Shown in pieces: positions 25,692 to 36,944 of a stretch of 64,000 nt of DNA. The stretch is from positions 1 through 64,000 of the forward strand of contig NZ_BMVO01000007.1 in the NCBI RefSeq assembly GCF_014650755.1, given 5' to 3'. A program made the position numbers and the translations under genes. The number at the start of each line of letters is the position of its first letter. Position 1 is the first letter of the stretch. The DNA is from Streptomyces chryseus. Its GTDB lineage: Bacteria; Actinomycetota; Actinomycetes; Streptomycetales; Streptomycetaceae. The notes beneath the pieces were generated by a model. The model was not told the origin of the DNA. It worked only from the letters and a program-made list of their open reading frames with translations, and ran no database searches.

Positions 25692-28304
25692 TCATGCCGT
25701 GCGGGCCACGAGCCGGTGGTCGTGGGGTGAAGTCTTCGTGTGCCTCGTGCGACGCCGGGCCGCGGCACGCGGCGCCACGGCCACGCCGAGGAGCACGAGC
25801 AGCGACAGGCCCCCCACCGCTCCGCCGAGGCGCAGTCCCGGCGGGCTGAACGCGCAGCTCACCACGGAGGTCCGGCCGTCCAGGGGGACGGCGACCAGCC
25901 CCAGGTAGGAGCCGGCGGGCCGCGCCGCGGCCCCGTCGGCGCGGCAGCTCCAGCCGGCGATGCGCGGCACGGCGAAGACGGCCGTTCCCCGGGTGCCGGG
26001 CGGCAGGGTGGCCCGTACGCCGCTGTCGGTGACGCGCACCGCGCTCGCGCCCGAGGACCGCAGGCCGTCCACGGCGGTGGCCAGCCGGTCGCGGTCCAGG
26101 CAGCCGACGCTCCGCAGCGGCAGCCCGTCGGCCCCCCTGCCCCGCAGGGTGATCGCGACCCGGCCGTCCGGTGGCACGGCCCCGAGGGGCTGCAGGGCGG
26201 CACGGCGCGCGGGGACGCGCCCGCGCAGCTCGGCCTGCGTACCGGCGCGGGCGCCGTCGAGCCGCGCCGTACCGGAGAACCCGGGGGCCCAGAGGTACAC
26301 CTCGCTGCCCGCGGGGCAGGTGGCGGTCAGCGTGCCGTCGCCGCCGTCACCGCCGTCGATCCCCTCGGCGCGCAGCGCGGCGGGCGGCAGGGTGTAGACG
26401 CGGGCGCCGAGGAGCTTCTCCTGGTTGCGGAAGGGCGAGGCGACGAAGCGCGGCTCGGGGCCGGGCGGGCGCACGGTGACCAGCCGGGGCACGGCGGCGC
26501 GCGTCACCGTCACCTCGCGCTCGTCGGGCCGCGCCCCGGGCTGGTGCGGATCGCGCGGCATGCGCACCCGCGCGCCGACGGCGAACAGGGCGTCGGTCAC
26601 CGGGTTGTCGAGGCTCTGCACGGCGCGGCCGTTGGAGGTCCACCCGGCGCCCAGGGCGGCCAGGGTGCGGGTGAGGACCTCGGGGGTGTGGCTGCTGTAG
26701 TACGCCGCGCCCTGGCCGCCCACGGTCAGCGGGTCGTTGGCGGTGGTCTGCTCCCGGCCGGGCTCGGTCCGGTACGCGGGCCAGCCGTCGGCCTCGGCCA
26801 CGGCGTCCGCCTGGATCTGCTGCCGGCTGCCCCACGACGCGTAGTCGTCGAGGCCGGCCAGCCGCCGGCGGTCGGCGTACGCGGTGGTGAGGGCGGCCTG
26901 CGCGGCCAGGGCGCCGGCCAGCAGGAGTGCGGCGGCCACGGTCGGGGCGCGGCGCGGGCGGCGGGGGGCGGCCGTGACACCGGATGCGGTCCCGCCGGCC
27001 CCATCGGGACCCCGGCTCTCCGCCCGCCGCGCGAGCAGCACCGCCCCCGCCGTCGCCGCCACCCCCGCCACCACGAGCGGGTACGTCCAGGACGTGATCC
27101 GGGGACTCGTCGCCGCGCCCGCGGACAGCAGCGCGACCACGGCCGTGCCGCCGAGCAGGGCCCGCCGCCCGGGCCAGCCGTACGAGAGCGACACCCAGGC
27201 CGTGATGACCAGCACGCCGGCGAGCACGAACGTCTGCCGGTACGGGCTGCCGTTCGGCGTGGCGAAGACGTGCCACACCAGGTGCGTGGGCCCCCACTGC
27301 ATCGACACCGCGACCGCGACCGCGAGCAGCGTCCACGCCCACCGCTCGCGCCGGGGCGCCGCCCGGTGGAAGACGAGCGAGCCGGCGAGCACCAGAGTGC
27401 CGGCGCCGACGAAGCCCGCGGGCGTGAAGAAGCTGTACGTCGCCGGGAGCGCCCGCGCGAACACGTCCGGCCAGTCCGACGGCGCGAACTCCCGCGTCCA
27501 CCCCGGGTAGGCGTGCCGCGACCCCATGAAGACGACGGCCAGCAGGGGCGCCGCGAGCCCGATGCCGAGCACCGTGGTGCCGGCCGCGCGCAGCAGTGCG
27601 CCCAGCCGCTCCCGTACCGGCGCCGGGCCGTCGGCGGTCAGCAGCCGCAGCAGCAGGACGAGCGCGGCCCCGAGCGTCGCCATGTACGCCGTGTAGAAGT
27701 TCGCGGTCCACGCCAGGGCGACGACCAGGGGCCCCAGGACGCGCCGGCGGCCCGTACGCGCCCACTCGCCCACCTGGCACAGCAGCGGGAACGCGATCAG
27801 GCCGTCCATCCACATCGGGTTGTAGACGGCCTCGGTGACCGCCCACCCGCACAGCGCGTACGACGCGCCGAGCACCCCCGCCGCCCACCAGGGCCCGTCC
27901 CCGCCCGCGCGCCGCAGGGCGAGCAGCAGCACGGACATCGCGGCCGCCGCGACGGCCGTCTTCAGCAGGGTGATCACGTACACGGCCAGGTCGATCTCGT
28001 CCCGGGGGAAGAGGCCGACGAGCAGGGCGAACGGGCTGCTGACGTACGTGCCGACGTCGGGCAGGAAGCTCGTGCCGTAGCCGGACTGCCAGTTGACCAG
28101 CACCCCTCCGTCCGCGCGGCCGTGCAGCAGGTCCCACAGGCGGGCGTGGTACGGCACGAACTGGTTGCCGAGGTCATTGACGGCGCGCGTGCGCGGACCG
28201 AAGGGGAAGGAGCGGGCGATCGCGTCACCTGCGCACACCGAGACGACCGTGACGAACGCCGCCAGCGCCGCCGCACGGCCCCGGGCCGCTTCCGTAATCG
28301 ACAT
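25692..28304 (-). CDS. YfhO-family polytopic membrane glycosyltransferase-like protein
   Basis: 870 residues, ATG 28304 with an AGAAGGA site. About twelve hydrophobic segments occupy the first ~480 residues, followed by a large extracytoplasmic C-terminal domain and a last membrane helix (GGAVGGLSLLVLLGVAVAP). The N-terminal DLGNQFVPYHARLWDLLHG and NWQSGYGTSFLP blocks are the YfhO (GT-C-like) signature, with acidic residues in the first outer loop. In Bacillus and Listeria, YfhO-type proteins transfer a sugar from undecaprenyl phosphate onto lipoteichoic acid, working with a CsbB-type GT2 and a GtrA/GtcA flippase. Both partners lie divergently at 28515-29944. Confidence 0.85.
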   Translation of the reverse strand: MSITEAARGRAAALAAFVTVVSVCAGDAIARSFPFGPRTRAVNDLGNQFVPYHARLWDLLHGRADGGVLVNWQSGYGTSFLPDVGTYVSSPFALLVGLFPRDEIDLAVYVITLLKTAVAAAAMSVLLLALRRAGGDGPWWAAGVLGASYALCGWAVTEAVYNPMWMDGLIAFPLLCQVGEWARTGRRRVLGPLVVALAWTANFYTAYMATLGAALVLLLRLLTADGPAPVRERLGALLRAAGTTVLGIGLAAPLLAVVFMGSRHAYPGWTREFAPSDWPDVFARALPATYSFFTPAGFVGAGTLVLAGSLVFHRAAPRRERWAWTLLAVAVAVSMQWGPTHLVWHVFATPNGSPYRQTFVLAGVLVITAWVSLSYGWPGRRALLGGTAVVALLSAGAATSPRITSWTYPLVVAGVAATAGAVLLARRAESRGPDGAGGTASGVTAAPRRPRRAPTVAAALLLAGALAAQAALTTAYADRRRLAGLDDYASWGSRQQIQADAVAEADGWPAYRTEPGREQTTANDPLTVGGQGAAYYSSHTPEVLTRTLAALGAGWTSNGRAVQSLDNPVTDALFAVGARVRMPRDPHQPGARPDEREVTVTRAAVPRLVTVRPPGPEPRFVASPFRNQEKLLGARVYTLPPAALRAEGIDGGDGGDGTLTATCPAGSEVYLWAPGFSGTARLDGARAGTQAELRGRVPARRAALQPLGAVPPDGRVAITLRGRGADGLPLRSVGCLDRDRLATAVDGLRSSGASAVRVTDSGVRATLPPGTRGTAVFAVPRIAGWSCRADGAAARPAGSYLGLVAVPLDGRTSVVSCAFSPPGLRLGGAVGGLSLLVLLGVAVAPRAAARRRTRHTKTSPHDHRLVARTA

Positions 28305-28514
28305 GGTGATCCTTCTACTGCGCCCGATATCGAATAAGCCAGCATGTGACAGAAAAAGAGATCTCCATGACACCGGTGTAGGTCAAAGGCACCCAAATAG
28401 CGGTGAGTTCACCTGTTGGTGGCCGACACGTCATGTGGAGAGTCGCCCTCCGCCATATCGAGCGGCTGTCCTTTGCCTCAACTGCCTCACCAGTGCGCCC
28501 GACGAGGGAGAGCC

Positions 28515-29489
28515 GTGCTCATCTCGATTGTCGTCCCGTGTTTCAACGAAGAGGAGATCATTCGCCGCTTCCACGAGCACGTGACGGAAGAACTCGGCAG
28601 CCTCGGCCACCCCGTCGAACTGGTCTACGTCGACGACGGAAGCAAGGACCGTACGCTCGCGATCCTCCAGGAGATCGCGGATTCCGACCCCCGCACGCGC
28701 TATGTCTCCTTCAGCCGCAACTTCGGCAAGGAGGCGGCGATGCTGGCCGGTCTGCGCCACGCCTCGGGCGACGCCGTCGTCATCATGGACGCCGACCTCC
28801 AGCACCCGCCCGCGCTGGTACGCCGCATGGTGGCGCTGCACGAGCAGGGCTTCGACCAGGTCGTCGCCCGCCGCACCAGGAAGGGCGACCGGGTCACGCG
28901 TACGCTTACCGCCCGTGCGTACTACCGGCTCATCAACCGCCTGGTCGACGTCGAACTCGTCGACGGGGTCGGCGACTTCCGCATGCTCTCGCGCCGCAGC
29001 GTCGACGCCTTACTGGAACTCACCGAGTACAACCGCTTCTCCAAGGGTCTTTTCGCCTGGGTCGGATTCAGTACCGTCACTTTCGAGTACGAGAACGCGG
29101 TGCGCGAGGAAGGCCGCTCGAAGTGGACTTTCTCCAAGCTGCTCAACTACGGACTCGACGGCCTCATCTCCTTCAACGACAAGCCGCTGCGGGCGGCGCT
29201 CTATCTCGGTCTGCTGCTGGTCGCCGTCGCCATGGCCTATTCGACATGGATCGTCGGTGTCGCCCTTGTGAACGGCGTGGAAACCCCGGGATTCGTGACG
29301 CTGCTCGTCGCGGTGACCGCACTCGCCGGCGTGCAGATGCTGATGATCGGCGTCGTGGGCGAATACGTGGGCCGTATCTATTACGAGGTGAAACGGCGGC
29401 CGCACTTCCTGGTGAAGGCGACGAACGTGGCAGCGGCGACGCCGGACGCGCCCCCGCGACGGCCCGGCCGGGAGCTCGTACACCGATGA
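28515..29489 (+). CDS. Polyprenyl-phosphate glycosyltransferase, GT2 (CsbB/GtrB-like), with a TTA codon
   Basis: 324 residues; GTG 28515 is preceded by GAGGGAG. GT2 domain: ISIVVPCFNEEEII, VYVDDGSKD, SRNFGKEAA and the metal-binding DADLQHPP (D92, D94). The C-terminus carries two membrane helices (ALYLGLLLVAVAMAYSTWIV; VTLLVAVTALAGVQMLMIGV) followed by GEYVGRIYYEVKRRP, the standard end of GtrB/CsbB/ArnC enzymes that charge polyprenyl phosphate with a sugar. Codon 166 is TTA (29010-29012), implying dependence on the bldA tRNA. It overlaps gtrA by ATGA and is divergent from the yfhO-like gene. Confidence 0.92.
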   Translation: MLISIVVPCFNEEEIIRRFHEHVTEELGSLGHPVELVYVDDGSKDRTLAILQEIADSDPRTRYVSFSRNFGKEAAMLAGLRHASGDAVVIMDADLQHPPALVRRMVALHEQGFDQVVARRTRKGDRVTRTLTARAYYRLINRLVDVELVDGVGDFRMLSRRSVDALLELTEYNRFSKGLFAWVGFSTVTFEYENAVREEGRSKWTFSKLLNYGLDGLISFNDKPLRAALYLGLLLVAVAMAYSTWIVGVALVNGVETPGFVTLLVAVTALAGVQMLMIGVVGEYVGRIYYEVKRRPHFLVKATNVAAATPDAPPRRPGRELVHR

Positions 29490-29944
29490 TCCGTCGCCAG
29501 CTGATCAGGTTCGCCGCGGTGGGCGTGGTGAACACGGGGACGTACTACGCCTGCTACCTGCTGCTGCTGCCCTGGCTTCCGTACGTCGCCGCGCACGTCC
29601 TGGCCTTCGCCGTCAGCATGGTCGGCTCGTTCTTCCTCACCTGCCGCTTCACGTACAACACGCGCCCCACCTGGCGGAAGTTCCTGCTCTTCCCCCTGAC
29701 CAACGCGGCGAACTTCGTCATCACGACCAGCGGCGTCTACCTGCTCGTGGACGTGCTGCGGCTCGACAGCACGTACGCCCCGCTGGTCGCCGCGGCGGCC
29801 GCGATCCCGGTGACCTTCGTCGTCTCCCGCATGATCATGCTCGGCGGACCGGCCCCGGATGCCGAGGCCGGCGGCGACAGCGCATCCACGAACACGCGCG
29901 AATCGTTGGGCGAATCAGTGGCCCGGACCACTCCGACTGCCTAA
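29486..29944 (+). CDS. GtrA-family membrane protein (candidate flippase)
   Basis: 152 residues with four membrane helices and the GtrA pattern: RFAAVGVVNTGTYYACY at the start, FAVSMVGSFFLTCRFTY in the middle and TFVVSRMIML in the fourth helix. GtrA/GtcA proteins are thought to flip polyprenyl-phosphate-linked sugar across the membrane. The gene is translationally coupled to the GT2 gene. The C-terminal ~30 residues are a hydrophilic, Thr/Ser/Glu-rich tail. Confidence 0.9.
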   Translation: MIRRQLIRFAAVGVVNTGTYYACYLLLLPWLPYVAAHVLAFAVSMVGSFFLTCRFTYNTRPTWRKFLLFPLTNAANFVITTSGVYLLVDVLRLDSTYAPLVAAAAAIPVTFVVSRMIMLGGPAPDAEAGGDSASTNTRESLGESVARTTPTA

Positions 29945-30015
29945 CATCGATCACCGCAAGGTCGTTCGTCGCACTTTCGTTGCCATGCCGCACGATCACC
30001 GCCGGGAGGCACCCT

Positions 30016-30669
30016 TTGCACCGCCGCCGTCGCACCGCGCTCTCCCTCTCCACCGCGCTTCTGATCGCGGCGCCGCTCCTGGCCGCGTGCGGCAACGAGG
30101 CGCATCCAGGAGCCGCTGCTGTCATCGGCGGCGGCCGTATCGAGGTCGCCGCCCTCCAGACGCAGGTCAAGGACGTGCGCCAGGCCCAGCAGACCTCGCC
30201 GCAGTCCGCCCAGCTCATCGGCTCGACCGGCCAGCTCGGCCGCGCCAAGCTCTACGACATGATCGTGGACCGGATCGTGGTGCGGGCGGCGGACGACGCC
30301 GGGGTGAGCGCGAGCCGCAAGGACGTCCAGCGGGCGCGGGCCGACGCGGCCCAGCAGGCCGGCGGCGACGAGCAGCTCGCCGCGATGTACCTCCAGCAGC
30401 GCGGCGTCGCCCCGGACCAGATCGAGGACGCCCTGCGCAGGGACGTACTGGTCGGCAAGCTCGCGGAGAAGATCGGCGCCACGAACACCCCGGAGGGCCA
30501 GCAGAAGGTGAACGCGGCGTTCGTCGAGGCGTCCAAGGCGCTCGACATCGACGTGAACCCGCGCTACGGCACCTGGAACGACGAGAAGATGCAGCTCGGG
30601 GACTACAAGACGCCGTGGATCACCCAGGTGACGAAGGAGGAGGAGGCCCCCGCCGAGGCGGGCGCCTAG
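30016..30669 (+). CDS. SurA N-terminal-like lipoprotein
   Basis: 217 residues. The start was set at TTG 30016 because GGGAGG lies 6 nt upstream and it begins directly with a lipoprotein signal (MHRRRRTALSL..., lipobox LLAAC, Cys about residue 28). The mature part is helical: LGRAKLYDMIVDRIVVRAADDAGV is the SurA/PpiD N-terminal chaperone helix pattern, but no parvulin PPIase domain follows. Predicted role: membrane-anchored folding factor for exported proteins. It precedes mazG by 42 bp; a separate promoter for mazG is likely. The annotation is family-level only. Confidence 0.8.
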   Translation: MHRRRRTALSLSTALLIAAPLLAACGNEAHPGAAAVIGGGRIEVAALQTQVKDVRQAQQTSPQSAQLIGSTGQLGRAKLYDMIVDRIVVRAADDAGVSASRKDVQRARADAAQQAGGDEQLAAMYLQQRGVAPDQIEDALRRDVLVGKLAEKIGATNTPEGQQKVNAAFVEASKALDIDVNPRYGTWNDEKMQLGDYKTPWITQVTKEEEAPAEAGA

Positions 30670-30711
30670 GGCTCCGCCCCGGGTGTCGTACCGGCGAGGT
30701 ACGTTCGACGT

Positions 30712-31710
30712 GTGACCAGCGAAGCATCCGCACCCGCACCGGCCGCCCCCGGCCGCATCGTCCTCCTCACCGCGAGCCACCGCGTCGCGCCGGGACTCCT
30801 GTCGTGGCCCGCGTGGCAGACGCTGCGCGCCGCCGACCGCGTGCTGTGCGCCGACGCGGGGCACCCGCAGCTGCCGTACCTCCGGGAGGCGGGCGTCGCC
30901 GTCGAGCACGCCGCCCCGACCGCCCGCGAGCTGGTCGACGCGTGCGAGGGCGACCGCACGGTGGTGGTCCTCCCGTCCGGCGAGGGCGACCAGGCCCTGA
31001 CCGACGGCCTCGCCCGGCTGGCGGGCTCGGGCCGGGTGCAGATGCCCGACCTGGAGCTGCTGCCCGGCTCGTACGATCTGCCCGGCGCGCGCCTGCTCGA
31101 CCTCGTCCAGGTCATGGACCGCATCCGCCTCGCATGCCCGTGGTCCTCGCAGCAGACCCACAAGGGGCTCGCGAAGTACGGCATCGAGGAGGCGTACGAA
31201 CTCGTCGAGGCCATCGAGGACGGTGACCGCGAGGAGCTGCGCGAAGAGCTCGGCGACGTACTCCTGCAGGTCGTCTTCCACGCGCGCATCGCCCAGGAGG
31301 GCCGCCCGGAGGACGGCGAGGAGCCCTTCTCGATCGACGACGTCGCCGGCACGATCGTCGAGAAGCTCATCCACCGCCACCCGCACGTCTTCGGCGACGA
31401 CACCGCCGAGACCCCGGAAGAGGTCAAGGAGCACTGGCTCCGTACGAAGGCGATCGAGAAGCAGCGCGAGTCGGCGACCGACGGCGTCCCGCTCGGCCAG
31501 CCGGGCCTCGCCCTCGCCGCGAAGCTCGCCTCCCGCGCGCGCAACGCGCACCTGGCGGTCCCCCTCCCCGCGGGCGAGGGCATCGGTTACGAACTGCTGG
31601 CCATGGCGGTACGGGCGGAGCAGGCCGGCGTGGACCCGGAAGCCGCCCTGCGCGCCGCGGCCCGCGCCTACCGCGACGCGATCCGCGCGGCGGAGGGCCA
31701 CCCCGGGTAG
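30712..31710 (+). CDS. mazG: Nucleoside triphosphate pyrophosphohydrolase MazG
   Basis: 332 residues. An N-terminal ~110-residue region of actinobacterial MazG (IVLLTASHRVAPGLLSWPAW) is followed by the MazG domain with the all-alpha NTP pyrophosphatase motif CPWSSQQTHKGLAKYGIEEAYE...EELREELGDVLLQVVFH, whose Glu/Asp residues bind magnesium. It hydrolyses (d)NTPs to the monophosphates, cleaning aberrant nucleotides and influencing ppGpp. The GTG start lies 6 nt after TACGTT, suggesting a leaderless transcript; no Shine-Dalgarno sequence is visible. Confidence 0.92.
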   Translation: MTSEASAPAPAAPGRIVLLTASHRVAPGLLSWPAWQTLRAADRVLCADAGHPQLPYLREAGVAVEHAAPTARELVDACEGDRTVVVLPSGEGDQALTDGLARLAGSGRVQMPDLELLPGSYDLPGARLLDLVQVMDRIRLACPWSSQQTHKGLAKYGIEEAYELVEAIEDGDREELREELGDVLLQVVFHARIAQEGRPEDGEEPFSIDDVAGTIVEKLIHRHPHVFGDDTAETPEEVKEHWLRTKAIEKQRESATDGVPLGQPGLALAAKLASRARNAHLAVPLPAGEGIGYELLAMAVRAEQAGVDPEAALRAAARAYRDAIRAAEGHPG

Positions 31711-31791
31711 CCCCCGGCGCTCGCGCCGCGCGTCGTCCCCGCCGACGGCGGCCGAGCGCGTGGTGCCGACGGCGGCCGATACTGTCGGGAC

Positions 31792-33045
31792 ATGTCCGAC
31801 CAGCCGCCTGCCGGCCCCATGCCCGAGCTCTTCACCTGGGAGTTCGCGACCGACCCCTATCCGGCGTACGCCTGGCTGCGGGAGCACTCGCCCGTGCACC
31901 GGACGGTGCTGCCCAGCGGGGTCGAGGCGTGGCTGGTGACGCGGTACGCCGACGCGCGGCAGGCGCTCGCCGACCAGCGGCTCTCCAAGAACCCGGCCCA
32001 CCACGCCGGCACCGCGCACGCCAAGGGCCGCACGGGCATTCCGGGCGAGCGCAAGGCCGAGCTCATGACGCACCTGCTGAACATCGACCCGCCGGACCAC
32101 ACGCGCCTGCGGCGTCTGGTGTCGAAGGCGTTCACGCCGCGCACGGTGGCCGAGTTCGCGCCGCGGGTGCAGGAGCTGACCGACCGGCTCATCGACGGGT
32201 TCGCGGCGCAGGGGAGCGCGGACCTCATCCACGACTTCGCCTTCCCCCTGCCCATCTACGCGATCTGCGACCTGCTCGGCGTGCCCCGCGAGGACCAGGA
32301 CGACTTCCGCGACTGGGCGGGCATGATGATCCGGCACGGCGGCGGGCCGCGGGGCGGAGTCGCGCGCTCGGTCAAGAAGATGCGCGCGTACCTCGCCGAA
32401 CTCATCCACCGCAAAAGGGAAGAGCCGGGCGACGACCTGATCTCCGGGCTGATCCGCGCCAGCGACCACGGCGAGCACCTCACGGAGAACGAGGCCGCCG
32501 CGATGGCCTTCATCCTCCTGTTCGCCGGATTCGAGACGACGGTCAACCTCATCGGCAACGGCATGTACGCGCTCCTGCGCCACCCGGAGCAGCGCGAGCG
32601 CCTCCAGCGCGCGCTCACCGAGGGCGACACGCGGCTGCTCGCGACGGGCGTCGAGGAACTGCTGCGGTACGACGGGCCGGTGGAGCTCGCGACCTGGCGG
32701 TACGCCACCGAGCCGCTGAACCTGGGCGGTCGGGACATCGCGGCCGGGGACCCCGTGCTCGTGGTGCTCGCCGCCGCCGACCGGGACCCCGAGCGCTTCG
32801 GCGACCCGGACACGCTCGACCTCACGCGCCGCGACAACCAGCACCTGGGCTACGGCCACGGCATCCATTACTGCCTGGGCGCCCCGCTGGCCCGGCTCGA
32901 AGGGCAGACGGCCATCGCGACGCTGCTGCGGCGCCTACCCGATGTGCGACTCGCGGGGGATCCCGCCGATTTGCGGTGGCGCGGCGGCCTCATTATGCGG
33001 GGGTTGCGCACCCTTCCCGTGGAGTTCACCGCCGAAACGAAGTGA
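31792..33045 (+). CDS. Cytochrome P450, CYP107-like
   Basis: 417 residues with all P450 landmarks: I-helix AGFETT (residues 245-250), ExxR (E289-R292) and the heme loop GYGHGIHYCLG with the axial Cys361. The usual Phe of the FxxGxxxC motif is Tyr here. The active-site acid of the I-helix is Glu rather than Asp, a known CYP107 variation. The genomic position next to rpf and eno recalls S. coelicolor CYP107U1, reported to be needed for sporulation; that identity is from memory. No ferredoxin gene is adjacent. ATG 31792 lies 6 nt after TACTGT without a ribosome site (possible leaderless mRNA). Confidence 0.93.
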   Translation: MSDQPPAGPMPELFTWEFATDPYPAYAWLREHSPVHRTVLPSGVEAWLVTRYADARQALADQRLSKNPAHHAGTAHAKGRTGIPGERKAELMTHLLNIDPPDHTRLRRLVSKAFTPRTVAEFAPRVQELTDRLIDGFAAQGSADLIHDFAFPLPIYAICDLLGVPREDQDDFRDWAGMMIRHGGGPRGGVARSVKKMRAYLAELIHRKREEPGDDLISGLIRASDHGEHLTENEAAAMAFILLFAGFETTVNLIGNGMYALLRHPEQRERLQRALTEGDTRLLATGVEELLRYDGPVELATWRYATEPLNLGGRDIAAGDPVLVVLAAADRDPERFGDPDTLDLTRRDNQHLGYGHGIHYCLGAPLARLEGQTAIATLLRRLPDVRLAGDPADLRWRGGLIMRGLRTLPVEFTAETK

Positions 33046-33157
33046 CGCTACGTCAATTCGAGACCTTCACGTGATCTGCGCTGCATCGACTTGTGACAAA
33101 CGTTCGAGTACCGCTACGTTCACCGTCAACCTCAGCCGTCACTCGAAAGGCAACCGC

Positions 33158-34123
33158 ATGCGCTCCGGGAACGGTAGACACCGCCGCCCCCGTCAGGCTC
33201 CGGCTCTCGTCGTCGCGGCAGGAGTCACCGGATCGGCCATCGCCATCCCGCTGCTCGGCGCGAGCGGCGCGGCCGCCGCCGACGCCACGACCTGGGACCG
33301 GGTGGCCGACTGCGAGAGCGGCGGCATGTGGAGCGCCGACCTCGGCAACGGCTACTACGGCGGGCTGCAGTTCTCCCCGGAGACCTGGCAGAAGTTCGGC
33401 GGTACGGCCTACGCGCCGCGCGCCGACCTCGCGAGCCGCTCCCAGCAGATCCAGGTGGCCGAGAAGGTCCTCGCCGAGCAGGGGCCCGCCGCCTGGCCCA
33501 GCTGCGCGCTCATCTCGGGTCTGACGGAGGGTGACGACGACGCGTCGGCCGACGGGTCGGCTGCCGGGTCGGAGAATGACGCGCCGGCCACGGCGAAGTC
33601 CGAAAGCCCCGACGCCCCGAAGTCGGCCGAGGCGCCCGCCGGGGCCGGTTCTTCCGGCGAGGACGGGGCCGCGTCCGGGTCCGTCAAGGCCGACCGGTCG
33701 GCAGGGACCTCGCGGAGCGGCAGCGGGGCGCCGGACGGCGACTCCAAGGACCCCGCGAAGCCGTCCGCCGGTGAGCCGGCCGCGAAGAAAGAGGGGGGCG
33801 AGGAAGCCGCCCCGAAGGGCAAGCACCGCGGCGAGAAGGCCCGCGAGGACGACACGGTCGTATCCGACGAAGCGGGCATTGAGCGCGAATCGGGCCGTCA
33901 TGCCTCGCGAGGTGACGGACCGGCACGTGACGACGCCGCCGGGGCCGAGGGTGCCGGGCGTGCCGACGGGACCTACACCGTGCGCACCGGCGACAACCTC
34001 ACCACCATCGCCGACGTCCACGACGTACGCGGCGGCTGGACGGCGCTCTACGCCGGGAACGAGGAGACCGTCGGATCCGACCCGGACCTCATCACGCCTG
34101 GCCAGAGACTCGATCTGGGCTGA
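33158..34123 (+). CDS. rpfB: Resuscitation-promoting factor with C-terminal LysM (RpfB-like)
   Basis: 321 residues, ATG with GAAAGG 7 nt upstream. A signal peptide (ends near ASGAAAA, residue ~41) is followed by the Rpf lysozyme-like domain (DRVADCESGGMWSAD, catalytic Glu53, paired Cys). A ~160-residue low-complexity Ser/Ala/Lys/Glu linker and a LysM motif at ~273-320 (YTVRTGDNLTTIADVHDV) complete it. Rpf enzymes cleave peptidoglycan and promote spore germination and regrowth. The linker is much longer than in the rpfA product next door. The symbol follows the S. coelicolor naming as I recall it (rpfA next to eno, rpfB beyond). Confidence 0.85.
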   Translation: MRSGNGRHRRPRQAPALVVAAGVTGSAIAIPLLGASGAAAADATTWDRVADCESGGMWSADLGNGYYGGLQFSPETWQKFGGTAYAPRADLASRSQQIQVAEKVLAEQGPAAWPSCALISGLTEGDDDASADGSAAGSENDAPATAKSESPDAPKSAEAPAGAGSSGEDGAASGSVKADRSAGTSRSGSGAPDGDSKDPAKPSAGEPAAKKEGGEEAAPKGKHRGEKAREDDTVVSDEAGIERESGRHASRGDGPARDDAAGAEGAGRADGTYTVRTGDNLTTIADVHDVRGGWTALYAGNEETVGSDPDLITPGQRLDLG

Positions 34124-34293
34124 TTTCGGGGGGTAGTTCGGGCCGCTATGTCCGTATTGGAGCAAGTGAGACAAGGGTCTCTTTGCCTCAACTCACGTGC
34201 GCGGCCCGGACGATCCCGTCCCGCCACCTCTGACCTGCGCAGACAGGGGCCGGGGGAGGGGCGGGAAGGGCGATATCTCCCTGATGAGCCTTT

Positions 34294-34323
34294 TTGAACA
34301 TCAAGGGTTCATGTGTTTACGGT
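34294..34323 (+). promoter_or_regulatory. Putative rpfA promoter
   Basis: TTGAAC (34294-34299) and TACGGT (34318-34323) are spaced by 18 nt, placing the transcript start about 30 nt before the riboswitch. TGAAC...GTTCA forms a small inverted repeat over the -35 region and could bind a regulator. Confidence 0.5.
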
Positions 34324-34354
34324 CGGACCGCTCGCCACCGCGGGCCCCGTCGAC

Positions 34355-35268
<914 letters not shown>

Positions 35269-35289
35269 CCCGGCATCACACCGTGAGCA

Positions 35290-35335
35290 CCCCGGCCCGG
35301 CGCGTTCTCCCCCGTACGCGCCGGGCCGGGGTTTT
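35290..35335 (+). terminator. Strong terminator between rpfA and eno
   Basis: A perfect 15-bp stem starting CCCCGGCCCGG (35290-35304 with 35317-35331), a 12-nt loop and TTTT. Confidence 0.93.
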
Positions 35336-35491
35336 GCCGTTACTGCCCAGTACGCCGCGCCGGTCCGCCAAGTCGTCCAAGAGTTTCGTCCTCAATTGCG
35401 GGTATTCGGGGCTCTTCTCGTCCCAGGGGGCGGGCGAACGGCCGATCGACGCCCCCGAGCCGGTTAGGCTCTTGTCGCAAGGCGAAAGTGA

Positions 35492-36811
<1,320 letters not shown>

Positions 36812-36876
36812 GCACAGCAAGGGATAAGCACAGCAAGGGCTGAGCACCGCAAAAGGGCTGAAAGCCTCAGCCTCCC

Positions 36877-36917
36877 TACGTCCCCGCACCCGGTCCCGTA
36901 CCGTGTGCGGGGACGTA
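36877..36917. repeat. 13-bp inverted repeat between eno and divIC
   Basis: TACGTCCCCGCAC (36877-36889) pairs with GTGCGGGGACGTA (36905-36917) around a 15-nt loop, 28 bp before the divIC start. There is no T run, so it may be a weak terminator for eno, a processing hairpin or an operator. Two imperfect copies of ATAAGCACAGCAAGG lie just upstream. Confidence 0.5.
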
Positions 36918-36944
36918 CGCGCGTACAGGGGAGACGGGAGAGAC

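Noticed and set aside
29941..32868. 975-codon minus-strand open frame
   Set aside because: Antisense to the SurA-like gene, mazG and P450, all with intact motifs.
31792..33045. P450 considered as part of a biosynthetic gene cluster
   Set aside because: Its neighbours are housekeeping or development genes (mazG, rpf, eno); no PKS, NRPS, terpene or ferredoxin gene is present.
34140..34207. GGGCCGC...GCGGCCC with inner GTGAG...CTCAC after rpfB as a second riboswitch
   Set aside because: None of the conserved ydaO blocks is present; the pairing is short and loop-rich and could be a weak terminator.
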